Below the pieces are notes generated by a model. That model was not told the origin of the DNA. It searched no databases and saw only the letters and a program-made list of their open reading frames with translations. Below are positions 52,106 to 59,760 of a stretch of 64,000 nt of DNA, piece by piece. This stretch comes from CAHJXG01 sp965277495 (GTDB lineage Bacteria > Pseudomonadota > Alphaproteobacteria > Acetobacterales > Acetobacteraceae), in contig OZ255824.1 of assembly GCA_965277495.1 (NCBI GenBank), forward strand, positions 1,860,001-1,924,000. Reading direction: 5' to 3'. Every line of letters begins with the position of its first letter. Position 1 is the first letter of the stretch. Made by a program: the position numbers and the translations under genes.

Positions 52106-52894
52106 CTACATCGCCCGGCGCGGCTCCTCCTTTACGCGGCCATGCACGAAATCCAGCAGGGTCGGCTCGCCCTCCGGTTCGTTGAAGCGCGCGGCGAGCA
52201 GGCCCCGGCACAGCGCGCCGTTGAACTCGACGTTGACCGAAACCCGGCGCAGCATCCGCCGATGCGTCGGGAACTCCGCGGCGGCAACGGCGCGTCCGTG
52301 CTCGTCCACCAAGGCCAGCGCGTCAGGCCCGTCTGGGCCCGGCACGCCCCGCCGCTCCAAGTAACGCTCGATCAAAGGCGAGCCCGTGTCGCCTGGTAGC
52401 GACCGCAACTCGGCAATAGTGAGCGCCATCAACGTTTCCGGCGCATGTCCCGCCGCGAGCAGGTGGTCCAGCAGAGCCATCTGCCGGCGCAGAAACGCCT
52501 TTACCTCGAATACCCGACGCAGCGCGTCCAGGTCGCCATCCGCCTCCGCCGCGAACGCTTCCTGGAACGACTGCCCGCGTTGCATCGCCGTGTTGATCGT
52601 CTCGGCGTACATATGCTCGCCCAGTTCGACACCCACGCCGCGGACCCAGGGCAGCCGGCCGACCTCGGTGCGCATGTCGTCCGCCATCAGGAAGGCGAAG
52701 TTGGCGGCGCACCAATAGGTCGGCAGGCGGAAGCCGATCTCGACCCGGCCGTCATCCGTCACCGACACGCCGGTGACGAACCCGAGGCTGGTGACGGATT
52801 CGTCCAGCTCCGGGTCGTTCACGCGGTCGAGGCGGGCCAGCACTTCACCGACCCGGACGCTCTCGGCGGCCCGCCCATTGTGAGTGTCGTTCAC
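52106..52894 (-). CDS. DUF59/MIP18-type iron-sulphur assembly protein in the monooxygenase operon
   Basis: A 262-residue protein starting at GTG 52894, whose last two bases form part of the amidohydrolase stop (GTGA). Residues 12-100 match the MIP18/DUF59 fold (VGEVLARLDRVNDPELDESVTSLGFVTGVSVTDDGRVEIGFRLPTYWCAANFAFLMADDM). The conserved Cys is in PTYWCA. The C-terminal 160 residues are helical and not assigned. DUF59 proteins (SufT, PaaD-like) help insert Fe-S or iron cofactors. Genes of this kind sit behind mimABCD-type operons, so a role in maturing the reductase Fe-S centre or the di-iron site is likely but inferred. Confidence 0.82.
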   Translation of the reverse strand: MNDTHNGRAAESVRVGEVLARLDRVNDPELDESVTSLGFVTGVSVTDDGRVEIGFRLPTYWCAANFAFLMADDMRTEVGRLPWVRGVGVELGEHMYAETINTAMQRGQSFQEAFAAEADGDLDALRRVFEVKAFLRRQMALLDHLLAAGHAPETLMALTIAELRSLPGDTGSPLIERYLERRGVPGPDGPDALALVDEHGRAVAAAEFPTHRRMLRRVSVNVEFNGALCRGLLAARFNEPEGEPTLLDFVHGRVKEEPRRAM

Positions 52895-53910
52895 TCCGCC
52901 GCCACAAGCTCGCCGGCGCGCAGCTTGGCCTTCTGTGCCTCGATGTCGATGCCGTAGATGCGTGCGGCATTCAGCCCCAGGATCTTCTTCTTCGCCTGCA
53001 AGGTCAGGCTGACCCCAGTCTCCTTTGCCACGTCCTCCGGCAGCTCGAAGTCCATGAACTTCTCGACCAGCCAGCGCGGCGTCCAGATGGCGTAGTCGCT
53101 GCCATACAGGATCTTGTCCTCGCCCACCCAGAACAGCAGTTCCGCGATGATATGGGCAAAATACGCCGGCCGGCTGTGGATGAACGGCAGCGCCACCGCG
53201 AGGCCGGCATACACGTTGGTCTCCTGCGTCGCGATCCAGCAGAAATCGTCCAGCCGCGGCAGGCCGCAATGCTCGACGATGAAGTTGAGGTTCTGGAAGC
53301 TGGTGGCCGCGTCGTCCACGTCCGCCACGTCGAAGGCGTCGCGGTTCAACGGCAGGATGGTCGGCCCCTTGTGCACGTGGATGTTCTTGATCCCGAGCTT
53401 CTCGGCCGCCTCCAAATAGCGGTAGGTCATCTTGTCGCTGAGCTTGTAGCCCTTCGACTCGCCGCGCCACTCGGCCGTGTAGAGCTTGACGCCCTTCAGC
53501 TTGTATTTCTCGGCCTGCGCGTGCAGGTCCTCCAGCCCCTTCTCGCCGTCGCGCGGGTCGAATGCGCCGTTCAGGATAAAGCGGTCCGGATACTTCTTCT
53601 TCATCGCCGAGCTGCGCTCGGTCGTGTTGAAGCCGTTGTTGTAGAAGTCCGTCAGGAACGTCGGCTGCATGATGGCCATGTCGTCGGGGCCGTCCACGAA
53701 CAGGTCCCGGTGCATCGTCTCCGCGTCGTATTTCTCGAACTTCTCCTTGGGCCAGAGCTGGTCCTTGGGGCTCAGGTTCGAGTGGTAGGCATAGAAGCAG
53801 TCGATGAACTGCGTGCCGTGCACGTTCTTTTGGTTGGCCTTGCTGGCATCCCAAAAGTGAACGTGGCCGTCGATGATGAAAATCTCTTCGCCGTCTTTGG
53901 TCCGATACAT
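52891..53910 (-). CDS. Amidohydrolase-family protein (amidohydrolase 2) of the monooxygenase operon
   Basis: A 339-residue TIM-barrel metal hydrolase. The ATG at 53910 has AGGAGGG upstream. Metal-site features are IIDGHVHFWD (HxH, about residues 13-22), IKNIHVHKGP, LNFIVEHCGLPRLDD and YGSDYAIWTP with a late Asp. Known members decarboxylate or hydrolyse aromatic acids and lactones. This subfamily travels with propane/phenol-type soluble di-iron monooxygenases, where its precise role is unsettled. It starts 13 bases after mimD ends and overlaps the DUF59 gene start. Confidence 0.9.
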   Translation of the reverse strand: MYRTKDGEEIFIIDGHVHFWDASKANQKNVHGTQFIDCFYAYHSNLSPKDQLWPKEKFEKYDAETMHRDLFVDGPDDMAIMQPTFLTDFYNNGFNTTERSSAMKKKYPDRFILNGAFDPRDGEKGLEDLHAQAEKYKLKGVKLYTAEWRGESKGYKLSDKMTYRYLEAAEKLGIKNIHVHKGPTILPLNRDAFDVADVDDAATSFQNLNFIVEHCGLPRLDDFCWIATQETNVYAGLAVALPFIHSRPAYFAHIIAELLFWVGEDKILYGSDYAIWTPRWLVEKFMDFELPEDVAKETGVSLTLQAKKKILGLNAARIYGIDIEAQKAKLRAGELVAAE

Positions 53911-53923
53911 TTAGTGCGCCCTC

Positions 53924-54280
53924 CTATTCGATATACTGCTTCATTTCGTCCATGTTGCCGAACAGCACGACGGTGTTGTCGTCCACCATCACCATCCGGC
54001 CGTAATGGGTGGAGGTCGAGATCTCGAACAAATGCGGCGTCATCTCGCGTCCGAGATACTCGCTGAGCTCGTCCATCTTGAACTCGATCTTGCCCTCGCC
54101 GTCGATGCGGATCATCGCCGGCATGTAGGTCACGCGGATGCCGGGCTTCTCGGCCATGACTTCGGCTATCGCCCGCGCCTCGACGCTGTCGTTCATCGTC
54201 ACCCCGCACTGGTGCGAGATGGTCTGGTCGCGGTGCATGTTCTGCATCGACTCAAAAATATTGTCGGTATGCGACGACAT
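53924..54280 (-). CDS. mimD: Soluble di-iron monooxygenase coupling (effector) protein
   Basis: A 118-residue MmoB/DmpM-family protein with no cofactor sites. Recognisable segments are SHQCGVTMNDSVEARAIAEVMAEKPGIRVTYMPAMIRIDGEGKIEFKMDELSEYLGR and the final VLFGNMDEMKQYIE. It binds the hydroxylase and controls oxygen activation and substrate entry. The ATG at 54280 has AAGGAGAAG upstream and lies 11 bases after the mimC stop. The gene order alpha, reductase, beta, coupling is that of the Prm/Mim/Thm groups rather than of methane or toluene enzymes. Confidence 0.93.
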   Translation of the reverse strand: MSSHTDNIFESMQNMHRDQTISHQCGVTMNDSVEARAIAEVMAEKPGIRVTYMPAMIRIDGEGKIEFKMDELSEYLGREMTPHLFEISTSTHYGRMVMVDDNTVVLFGNMDEMKQYIE

Positions 54281-54291
54281 GTGGCTTCTCC

Positions 54292-55377
54292 TTAACCGCC
54301 GATGAGGGGACGCACGTCGAGGCCGATCTCCGAGCCGATCGCCCGCAGCCGGTCATGCGAGCTCTCGACCACATCGGGGAACTGGGTGATCTTCACCCGC
54401 GGCTGCGACCAGATCGGCTGCAATAGGTTCGCGGCATTCACTGCTTCGGCGCCATGCTTCTCGATCCAGCCGTTGAACAGCGTCCGGTTAGCCTGGCCGT
54501 GCGCCTCGTCCAGCACCAGGATGCGGAACAGCTCGATGGCATTGGCGAGGTTGCGCTCGTAGTCGCCCTCGGCCGCCGCGACCACCGACGGGGTCATGAA
54601 ATCGTTCTGCGACGCCGCGACCCGCATCACGAAGCCGCTGCGGAACAATTCGGCCACCAGCGGCTCGAACACGACGTTGATGGCGAAGTACTGCTCGAGG
54701 TAGTCCGTGCAGCCGCCGATGGTCTCGACCGCCCGGCGCACGCCCTGCCACACCGGGTCCTCCATCCAGTGCGCCTTGCCGGCGTCCTGGTCGAAGCCTT
54801 CGAGGTCCATGCCGATCTCACCCAAATACAGCGTGAGGTCCTGGGCGAAACGCAGCTTGTAGGACGAGTTGGTCAGCACGGCGTTGTTGATCATCTGCGT
54901 GTAGCCGTAGCGCTGCGCCTGCATCGTCGCCATGCCGAGGCCGAACTCCGCGTGCTTGTAGGCGCCCAGATGATCCTGCAGGATCTTGATCCAGCCCTTG
55001 TCGAACCGCTTCACCGCGCCCGAGCGACGTCCGTTCTCGACCACGTTGGCAATCATGCCGACGATGGTCGACTGGCGCTGATAGTGCGTGCGCTCCCATT
55101 CCTGGTCGACGGCGCGGAATACGTGCCAATCCGAGCTCTTGGCCGCGGTCCAGCTCTCGCTATATGTGGGGGTGCCGTCCGCGAACGAGATGATCCAGTC
55201 CTGCAGCAGATGCCGCTTCGGGTCCGGCTGCACGTCGACCGTCATGTCCTCGTAGTGCGTGGCCTTGCGGCCCTTCGGCGTGAAGTAGTTGTATTTCCGG
55301 CTGTCCGAACCCGCGAATTTCGCGGCGCCAGCAGCGGCTGACTTCCGCGGTGCAATTGGCTCCTGAGTAGCGCTCAT
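54292..55377 (-). CDS. mimC: Soluble di-iron monooxygenase hydroxylase beta subunit
   Basis: A 361-residue helical protein of the ferritin-like R2 superfamily, the non-catalytic partner of the hydroxylase. Diagnostic parts are SRKYNYFTPKGRKATHYEDMTVDVQPD, DWIISFADGTPTYSESWTAAKSSDWHVFRAVDQEWERTHYQRQ, and YGYTQMINNAVLTNSSYKLRFAQDLTLYLGEIG. It forms the alpha2beta2 hydroxylase with mimA and docks the reductase and coupling protein. The ATG at 55377 has GAGGGAAAG upstream, and 21 bases separate it from the mimB stop. Confidence 0.94.
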   Translation of the reverse strand: MSATQEPIAPRKSAAAGAAKFAGSDSRKYNYFTPKGRKATHYEDMTVDVQPDPKRHLLQDWIISFADGTPTYSESWTAAKSSDWHVFRAVDQEWERTHYQRQSTIVGMIANVVENGRRSGAVKRFDKGWIKILQDHLGAYKHAEFGLGMATMQAQRYGYTQMINNAVLTNSSYKLRFAQDLTLYLGEIGMDLEGFDQDAGKAHWMEDPVWQGVRRAVETIGGCTDYLEQYFAINVVFEPLVAELFRSGFVMRVAASQNDFMTPSVVAAAEGDYERNLANAIELFRILVLDEAHGQANRTLFNGWIEKHGAEAVNAANLLQPIWSQPRVKITQFPDVVESSHDRLRAIGSEIGLDVRPLIGG

Positions 55378-55398
55378 CTTGGACTTTCCCTCTATTTA

Positions 55399-56442
55399 TT
55401 AGCGTGTTGCCGGCGTGAACTTGTCGAAGTAGATCCGCTCGGGCTCCACCCCAGCCATCTGCAGGATCGGCAGCACGGCGTCGATCATCGGCGGCGGGCC
55501 GCAGGAGAAGGCGTCCATGTCGCCCGCCAGCTTCTCCGTCCGCAGCGTGCGGGCCACGACCTCATGGATGAAGCCGGTCTCGCCCTCCCAGCCGTCGTCC
55601 TCGCCGGCGTCCGACAAGGCCGGGATGAACCGGAAGTCCGGCAATGCGGCAGCGTGCGCGGCGAATTCCGCCATTAGGAACAGGTCGGCCCGGGTGCGCG
55701 CCCCGTAAAAAAAGCGGATCGGACGCTGCTCGCCGCTGGCGATATGGTCGCTCAGGATAGACCACAGCGGTGACATGCCGGAGCCGCCGCCGATCAGGAT
55801 CAGCGGCCCGGTGCGCCCCTCACGGCGGAAACAGGTGCCGTACGGCCCCTTGGCGACGATGGGATCGCCGGGCTGCAGCACGCCGGACAGCAGCGCGGAA
55901 AAGGCGCCGTCCGGATATTGCTTGATGATGAAGTCGAGCGTCGTGCCGCCGTTGGGCGGGCTGGCCATCGAATAGGCGCGCGTCACGCCATGGCTCGGCA
56001 CCTCCAGGTCGACATATTGCCCGGCCCAGAAACGGATCGGCGATTCGAGCTCGATGGTCAGCTTGCAGATGTCGCGCGTCAGCGGCGCGATCGCCGTGAC
56101 CTTGCCGGGGAAGGACTTCACCGCGATGGACCGGCTCAGCAGGTCCTCGTCGTAGTTCAGCAGTTCGATGGTCAAGTCGCTGAACGCCAGCGTGCGGCAG
56201 AGCAGGATGTGGTCGGTGTCGCGCTCCGACTCCATCAACGCGAAGGTCGAGTATTTCATCAGCTCGATATCGCCGTCGATCAGCAACGATTTGCAGCTCG
56301 CGCACTGGCCCTCTTTGCAGCCGTGCATGACCGAGATGCCCTGGCGGAACGCCGCATCCAGCACAGTTTCGCCCTCGTTCACGTCCATTTCGATTCCGAC
56401 CGGCTCGAAACGGACAGTATGGACGGCTGCATCGGCCATCAT
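55399..56442 (-). CDS. mimB: Soluble di-iron monooxygenase reductase (2Fe-2S ferredoxin, FAD, NADH)
   Basis: A 347-residue reductase. Residues 5-95 are a plant-type ferredoxin domain with the CxxxxCxxC...C pattern (HGCKEGQCASCKSLL, then LLCRTL). The FAD domain carries RAYSMASPP (about 150) and the NAD(P) domain GPYGTCFRREG, LILIGGGSGMSPLWSIL and SCGPPPMID. It passes electrons from NADH to the di-iron hydroxylase. The ATG at 56442 (GGGAGA upstream) is taken; the next codon is also ATG. It follows mimA after 87 bases that contain a strong hairpin. Confidence 0.94.
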   Translation of the reverse strand: MMADAAVHTVRFEPVGIEMDVNEGETVLDAAFRQGISVMHGCKEGQCASCKSLLIDGDIELMKYSTFALMESERDTDHILLCRTLAFSDLTIELLNYDEDLLSRSIAVKSFPGKVTAIAPLTRDICKLTIELESPIRFWAGQYVDLEVPSHGVTRAYSMASPPNGGTTLDFIIKQYPDGAFSALLSGVLQPGDPIVAKGPYGTCFRREGRTGPLILIGGGSGMSPLWSILSDHIASGEQRPIRFFYGARTRADLFLMAEFAAHAAALPDFRFIPALSDAGEDDGWEGETGFIHEVVARTLRTEKLAGDMDAFSCGPPPMIDAVLPILQMAGVEPERIYFDKFTPATR

Positions 56443-56464
56443 TTTTCTCCCTGTTGCCAGTCCA

Positions 56465-56515
56465 GGGGACCGGCCTACCATTGGTCCCGGGGACCGGCTT
56501 GCTGCCGGCCCCCGT
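56465..56515 (-). repeat. GC-rich intercistronic hairpins between mimA and mimB
   Basis: Within the 87-base gap, GGTCCCGGGGACC forms a near-perfect palindrome, and GGGGACCGGC with GCCGGCCCCC forms a second stem around TTGCT. In the minus-strand mRNA these would lie between the hydroxylase alpha stop and the reductase start. There is no T-run, so an RNA-stability or partial-attenuation element is more likely than a terminator. Confidence 0.55.
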
Positions 56516-56529
56516 TCGTCAGGCGGCTT

Positions 56530-58200
56530 TTAGTTAATCGGGTTCACCTTGAACCCGGCCCGATACTCGGCGATGTGCTTCTCAAGCTCCACGTCCGACA
56601 TGGCGCGGATGGCCTGCAACGGGCTGGCCAGCTTGTGTCCGCGCACGTCGTCCAGCTTCCACATCTTGCTGTCGTCGAAGTGCAGATGCGGCTGCGGCGT
56701 CAGCGTCTTGCCGTCGCTGCGGACGAAGCCGAGGTCGGTGATCGCGTCCGCCAGGTCCCATCCGGCGTAGCAGTCCTCCCACTCGCGGCGTCCACTGAAC
56801 CGGCCCATCGCCGGGGTCGCGCGGCCCTCATACTCGGCCGAGAACGCCACCTTGTGGGTCCAGCGGCACACTTCCGAGCAGTAGGTGTAACGCTTGCCGT
56901 CGACGGTATCGACGCAGAAGTCCTCGCGGATCAGCGCCGGCACCATGCAGGACCAGCAGCGGTGCGGATAGACGTAGCCGACGTCCTGGTTGAACAGGAT
57001 GTTGGTCTCGCCCGGCACGCTCAGCTTCGCATACCACTTCCAGTAATCGCCGAACTCGGCATACCAGCCGGGGTACTTATGCTCGAACCACTCGAAGTCC
57101 TTGTCGGTCTGCGCCTCTTGCCGCCAGAACGCCACCGGCCAGCCTACGGAGAAGAACTGTGCGGTCTTGTGCACGTAGTTCTTCTTGACCATCCGATCCC
57201 ACGCCGCATTGACGTCGTCGTGGTGGATCTTGATGCCATACTTCTCCAGTGGCAGCATGTAGGTCCGGTAGTAGTCCTCGTAGATCCACCGGTGCCACAG
57301 CTCGGCATACGACTCCTTGTTCTTGTCGCGGTTGGTCGTGCCGTATTCGACGATGGTGCCCACAGCCGCGTCGACGATGGCGTGGTTCTGCCAGAAGGCA
57401 TAGCGCAGGTCGCGCTCCAGCAGTTGGTGGTTGTCGGGGTCGTTGATGATCGACATCAGCATCGAGTGCCCGTTGCCGATGTGCCGGCTCTCGTCGGACT
57501 GCACCGAGAGGAACACGGTCGGCAGGGCGTAGTCGCCGTTGCGGGCGGCCTCGGACGGCATGGCCACGAACAGGGTGTTGGTGAACGCCGTCTCGGCCAC
57601 GACCGTCAAATAGACGTTGGCGGCGGTGATGGCGTCGCCGGTGACGAAGCCCTCGGCAAACTGGCGGCCGATCGTGGTGGCGTAGCACTTGCCGAACGCA
57701 GCCTCGGTGATGTCGAATCCGGCCGGGTCGATGTAGTTCTCCATATACCATTTCTTCAGGTTCATCTGGATGGTCGAATGGCGGAACTCGTCCACCATCT
57801 GCATCGTGAACCCGGTCCGCAGCTCCTCGCCCGGCGCCAGCCGCCCGACCATCGCCATCGAGCGCGAGGCCGAAATCTCCGGGAACGGGATGATCGCCAG
57901 GAACAGCTTCATCCACTCGACCCAGCGCGGCTCCACGTCGCGGAACATGTCGCCACGCAGCGCCGCGTCGAGCGCGCCGTAAACCCGGTTGTCCTTCTCT
58001 TCCTGCATCGGGAAGTATGACCGCAGCACCTGCTTCATCGGGTCGCGCGCGGTCTTGGTGATCTTGTAGTCGGTGGGGAAGGTCATCGCTTCCTGGACGT
58101 AGCTCGGCGTCCAGCCGAGGTCGGCGACACGGCGCGCCGCCTCACCGATGCTCATTCCTTTCTGAGCGGTGATTTTGCTGAGACTTAGGCTGTCAGGCAT
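56530..58200 (-). CDS. mimA: Soluble di-iron monooxygenase hydroxylase alpha subunit (propane/phenol Prm/Mim type)
   Basis: A 556-residue catalytic subunit. The six di-iron ligands of this family are all present: Glu108, Glu138 and His141 (DEFRH), Glu203 (VAETAF), Glu237 and His240 (DESRH). They keep the spacing of the methane monooxygenase hydroxylase with a constant offset of six. Near residue 400 a CWSC...CSEVC cysteine set (HRCWSCMVPALIRED, YTYCSEVCRWTH) is typical of the Mim/Prm group. It inserts oxygen into alkanes, acetone or phenol in known relatives; the substrate here is not determined. The ATG at 58200 has GGGAGA upstream, and a sigma-54 promoter lies about 105-120 bases upstream. 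Confidence 0.95.
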   Translation of the reverse strand: MPDSLSLSKITAQKGMSIGEAARRVADLGWTPSYVQEAMTFPTDYKITKTARDPMKQVLRSYFPMQEEKDNRVYGALDAALRGDMFRDVEPRWVEWMKLFLAIIPFPEISASRSMAMVGRLAPGEELRTGFTMQMVDEFRHSTIQMNLKKWYMENYIDPAGFDITEAAFGKCYATTIGRQFAEGFVTGDAITAANVYLTVVAETAFTNTLFVAMPSEAARNGDYALPTVFLSVQSDESRHIGNGHSMLMSIINDPDNHQLLERDLRYAFWQNHAIVDAAVGTIVEYGTTNRDKNKESYAELWHRWIYEDYYRTYMLPLEKYGIKIHHDDVNAAWDRMVKKNYVHKTAQFFSVGWPVAFWRQEAQTDKDFEWFEHKYPGWYAEFGDYWKWYAKLSVPGETNILFNQDVGYVYPHRCWSCMVPALIREDFCVDTVDGKRYTYCSEVCRWTHKVAFSAEYEGRATPAMGRFSGRREWEDCYAGWDLADAITDLGFVRSDGKTLTPQPHLHFDDSKMWKLDDVRGHKLASPLQAIRAMSDVELEKHIAEYRAGFKVNPIN

Positions 58201-58303
58201 TGTGGGTTCTCCCTTGGCTTTGAGTAACGCCAGTAATTTTGGCGCTGGGCACGGGACCAGCGCCTATAGTGTCACGCATGCAAGCGCCCGCTCCCTTGCC
58301 ATA

Positions 58304-58320
58304 GGCAATTCCCGTACCAG
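58304..58320 (-). promoter_or_regulatory. Sigma-54 promoter (-24/-12) of the monooxygenase operon
   Basis: Read on the minus strand: CTGGTACGGGAATTGCC. It matches the TGGCACG-N4-TTGC consensus with one change in the -24 box, and GG to GC spacing is exactly 12. The predicted transcript starts near 58293, about 93 bases before mimA. Confidence 0.8.
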
Positions 58321-58394
58321 GTCGCAGGTCCGGCTATATTTGAGCAGTTCTTGGCGTCCACGGCATTGGATGAGCGAATATTGCAATGCAGCAC

Positions 58395-58455
58395 GTCCCG
58401 GCCTGGGACATATTGCGTCGCAGCATGTCCCAGAATGACGCGCCGGAATGGGACA
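58395..58455. promoter_or_regulatory. Upstream activator sites (TGGGACA/TGTCCCA) for the monooxygenase operon
   Basis: TGGGACA (58404-58410) and TGTCCCA (58426-58432) form a perfect inverted pair with centres 22 bases apart. Another TGGGACA follows at 58449-58455, and a partial GTCCC half-site lies at 58395-58399. The regular spacing of about two helical turns and the location 75-130 bases upstream of a sigma-54 promoter fit binding by an AcoR/MimR-type activator. Confidence 0.7.
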
Positions 58456-58465
58456 GCGTGAGACA

Positions 58466-58642
58466 TCAGTGTGCCGCGTCCGCATCGACGCGTGGGCCGA
58501 GCTTTTTACCCTCGGCGACGAACCGCGCCGCCAGCACCAGCGTCCCCATGGCGAAATCCTTGCCATGCGCCGCGATCATCCCGTCCACGAGCTTGCCCAG
58601 CATCTCGAAATATTGGTCCTTGGAGAGGGCTTCGTCGCTCAT
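58466..58642 (-). CDS. 58-residue small protein, translationally coupled to the WD40-like gene
   Basis: The frame runs from ATG 58642 to TGA 58466-58468. The ATG shares a base with the stop of the upstream gene (TGATG), strong evidence that it is translated. It encodes an acidic start (MSDEALSKDQYFEML), an amphipathic helix (GKLVDGMIAAHGKDFAMG), a second helix (TLVLAARFVAEGKKLG) and a short charged tail ending in His. No Cys, signal peptide or known family is evident. It ends just upstream of the activator sites of the monooxygenase operon, closing the alcohol dehydrogenase operon. The function is unknown; the genes before it suggest a link to metal or ADH handling. Confidence 0.75.
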   Translation of the reverse strand: MSDEALSKDQYFEMLGKLVDGMIAAHGKDFAMGTLVLAARFVAEGKKLGPRVDADAAH

Positions 58643-59760
58643 CACGCCATCTTTCGATCAGAAGGTTGCGGAAAGCGGAACAGCCCGGACGGGAGCGCCA
58701 CGACGCCCGCCTCGCCGCCCTCGGTCCCGACCGCCAGGCGTCCGCCGTCCGGCGACCACGCCAGCGCCGTGACCGAGCCGCCGGACGAGCCCTTGGCGAA
58801 CAGGATGTCGTCGTGCCCGGGCTGGCAGAGCAGCACCGCGCCGTTGTGGTAGCCGGCGGCGATCAACGGCTTTGACGGGTGGCATGCCACCATGCACACC
58901 GGCATGCGGCTGCTCGGCATGCCGCACTCCGTCGGTTGCCCGTCGACGCCGGGCGGATCGAACGGCCAGCACACGACCCGCGGCGCGCCGCTGCTGGCCA
59001 GGAAACGTCCGTCGGATGAGAAGGCCAGCGAACGCGGCTGGCCGGGATAGCCGCCCATCTCGATGTCGCCGCCGTCCGATAGCCGCCAGCCGTGCAGCGC
59101 GTTCTCCTGCAGGCCGCAGATCACGAAAGCGCCGTCCGGGCTCCAGGCGACGGACCGTGGGCAGCCCTGGGTCGCCAGGACGCTGACTTCGCCGCCATCG
59201 GCCCGCCACAGCGTGACGCCGTGGTAGTGGGCGATGGCGAGCCGCGTGCCGGCCGGGTCGAAGGCGAGCGCCGTGACCGAACCCGGCGCAACCAGCTCCG
59301 CCGTGCCAGGGCCAGACAAGTGGACATTGCGTCCGACCGCCCAGGCGCGCCACCCGGCCGCCGAGACCGCGACCAAGTCGACCCATTGGCCGGGATAGCT
59401 GCCGATGCTGCGCACCTCGCCGTCGGCGCCGGTATGCGCCAGCAGGCCGTCATCGCCGCCGCTCAGGAAGCCGCCATCCGGGTCCGCCGCCACGGACAGG
59501 CAAGCGCCGTCGTGCACGCGTTGGCGTCCGGCCGGCGGGCGTTGCGCAGTGCCGGGCACCAGTTCCATGCCGCCGCCCTCGCGTGGGCCAAGCCTGGGTC
59601 CGCCGTCCCACTCGGCCCGCGCCGTTGCCAGCGAGCCGTCGCCCAGCGCGAACCCCGCCACCACGCCATCCCAGGCGACGCCGGTGATGGGCGCATCGAG
59701 CGACCATGACGCGCCCAGCAGGTCTAGCAGCGGCGGTGTCGGGGTGGTGGGCGGCTTCAT
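58642..59760 (-). CDS. WD40-like beta-propeller protein linked to CobW
   Basis: A 372-residue protein with about seven repeats ending in motifs such as SVTALAFDPAGTRLAIAHYHGVTLW, PRSVAWSPDGAFVICGLQENALHGW, PRSLAFSSDGRFLASSGAPRVVCW and VTALAWSPDGGRLAVGTEGG. There is no signal peptide, so it is cytosolic. Its ATG overlaps the CobW stop (ATGA) and its stop overlaps the 58-residue gene. WD40-like proteins are repeatedly found beside COG0523 GTPases in alphaproteobacteria. I infer a scaffold or client-recognition role in metal delivery. Confidence 0.85.
   Translation of the reverse strand: MKPPTTPTPPLLDLLGASWSLDAPITGVAWDGVVAGFALGDGSLATARAEWDGGPRLGPREGGGMELVPGTAQRPPAGRQRVHDGACLSVAADPDGGFLSGGDDGLLAHTGADGEVRSIGSYPGQWVDLVAVSAAGWRAWAVGRNVHLSGPGTAELVAPGSVTALAFDPAGTRLAIAHYHGVTLWRADGGEVSVLATQGCPRSVAWSPDGAFVICGLQENALHGWRLSDGGDIEMGGYPGQPRSLAFSSDGRFLASSGAPRVVCWPFDPPGVDGQPTECGMPSSRMPVCMVACHPSKPLIAAGYHNGAVLLCQPGHDDILFAKGSSGGSVTALAWSPDGGRLAVGTEGGEAGVVALPSGLFRFPQPSDRKMA

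Noticed and set aside
52895..53854. N-terminal extension of the DUF59 frame through the amidohydrolase gene
   Set aside because: It is an out-of-frame reading of the amidohydrolase. The GTG overlapping its stop is a better start.
55918..58020. 700-residue plus-strand open frame
   Set aside because: It is antisense to mimA and mimB; no motifs, composition of reverse reading.
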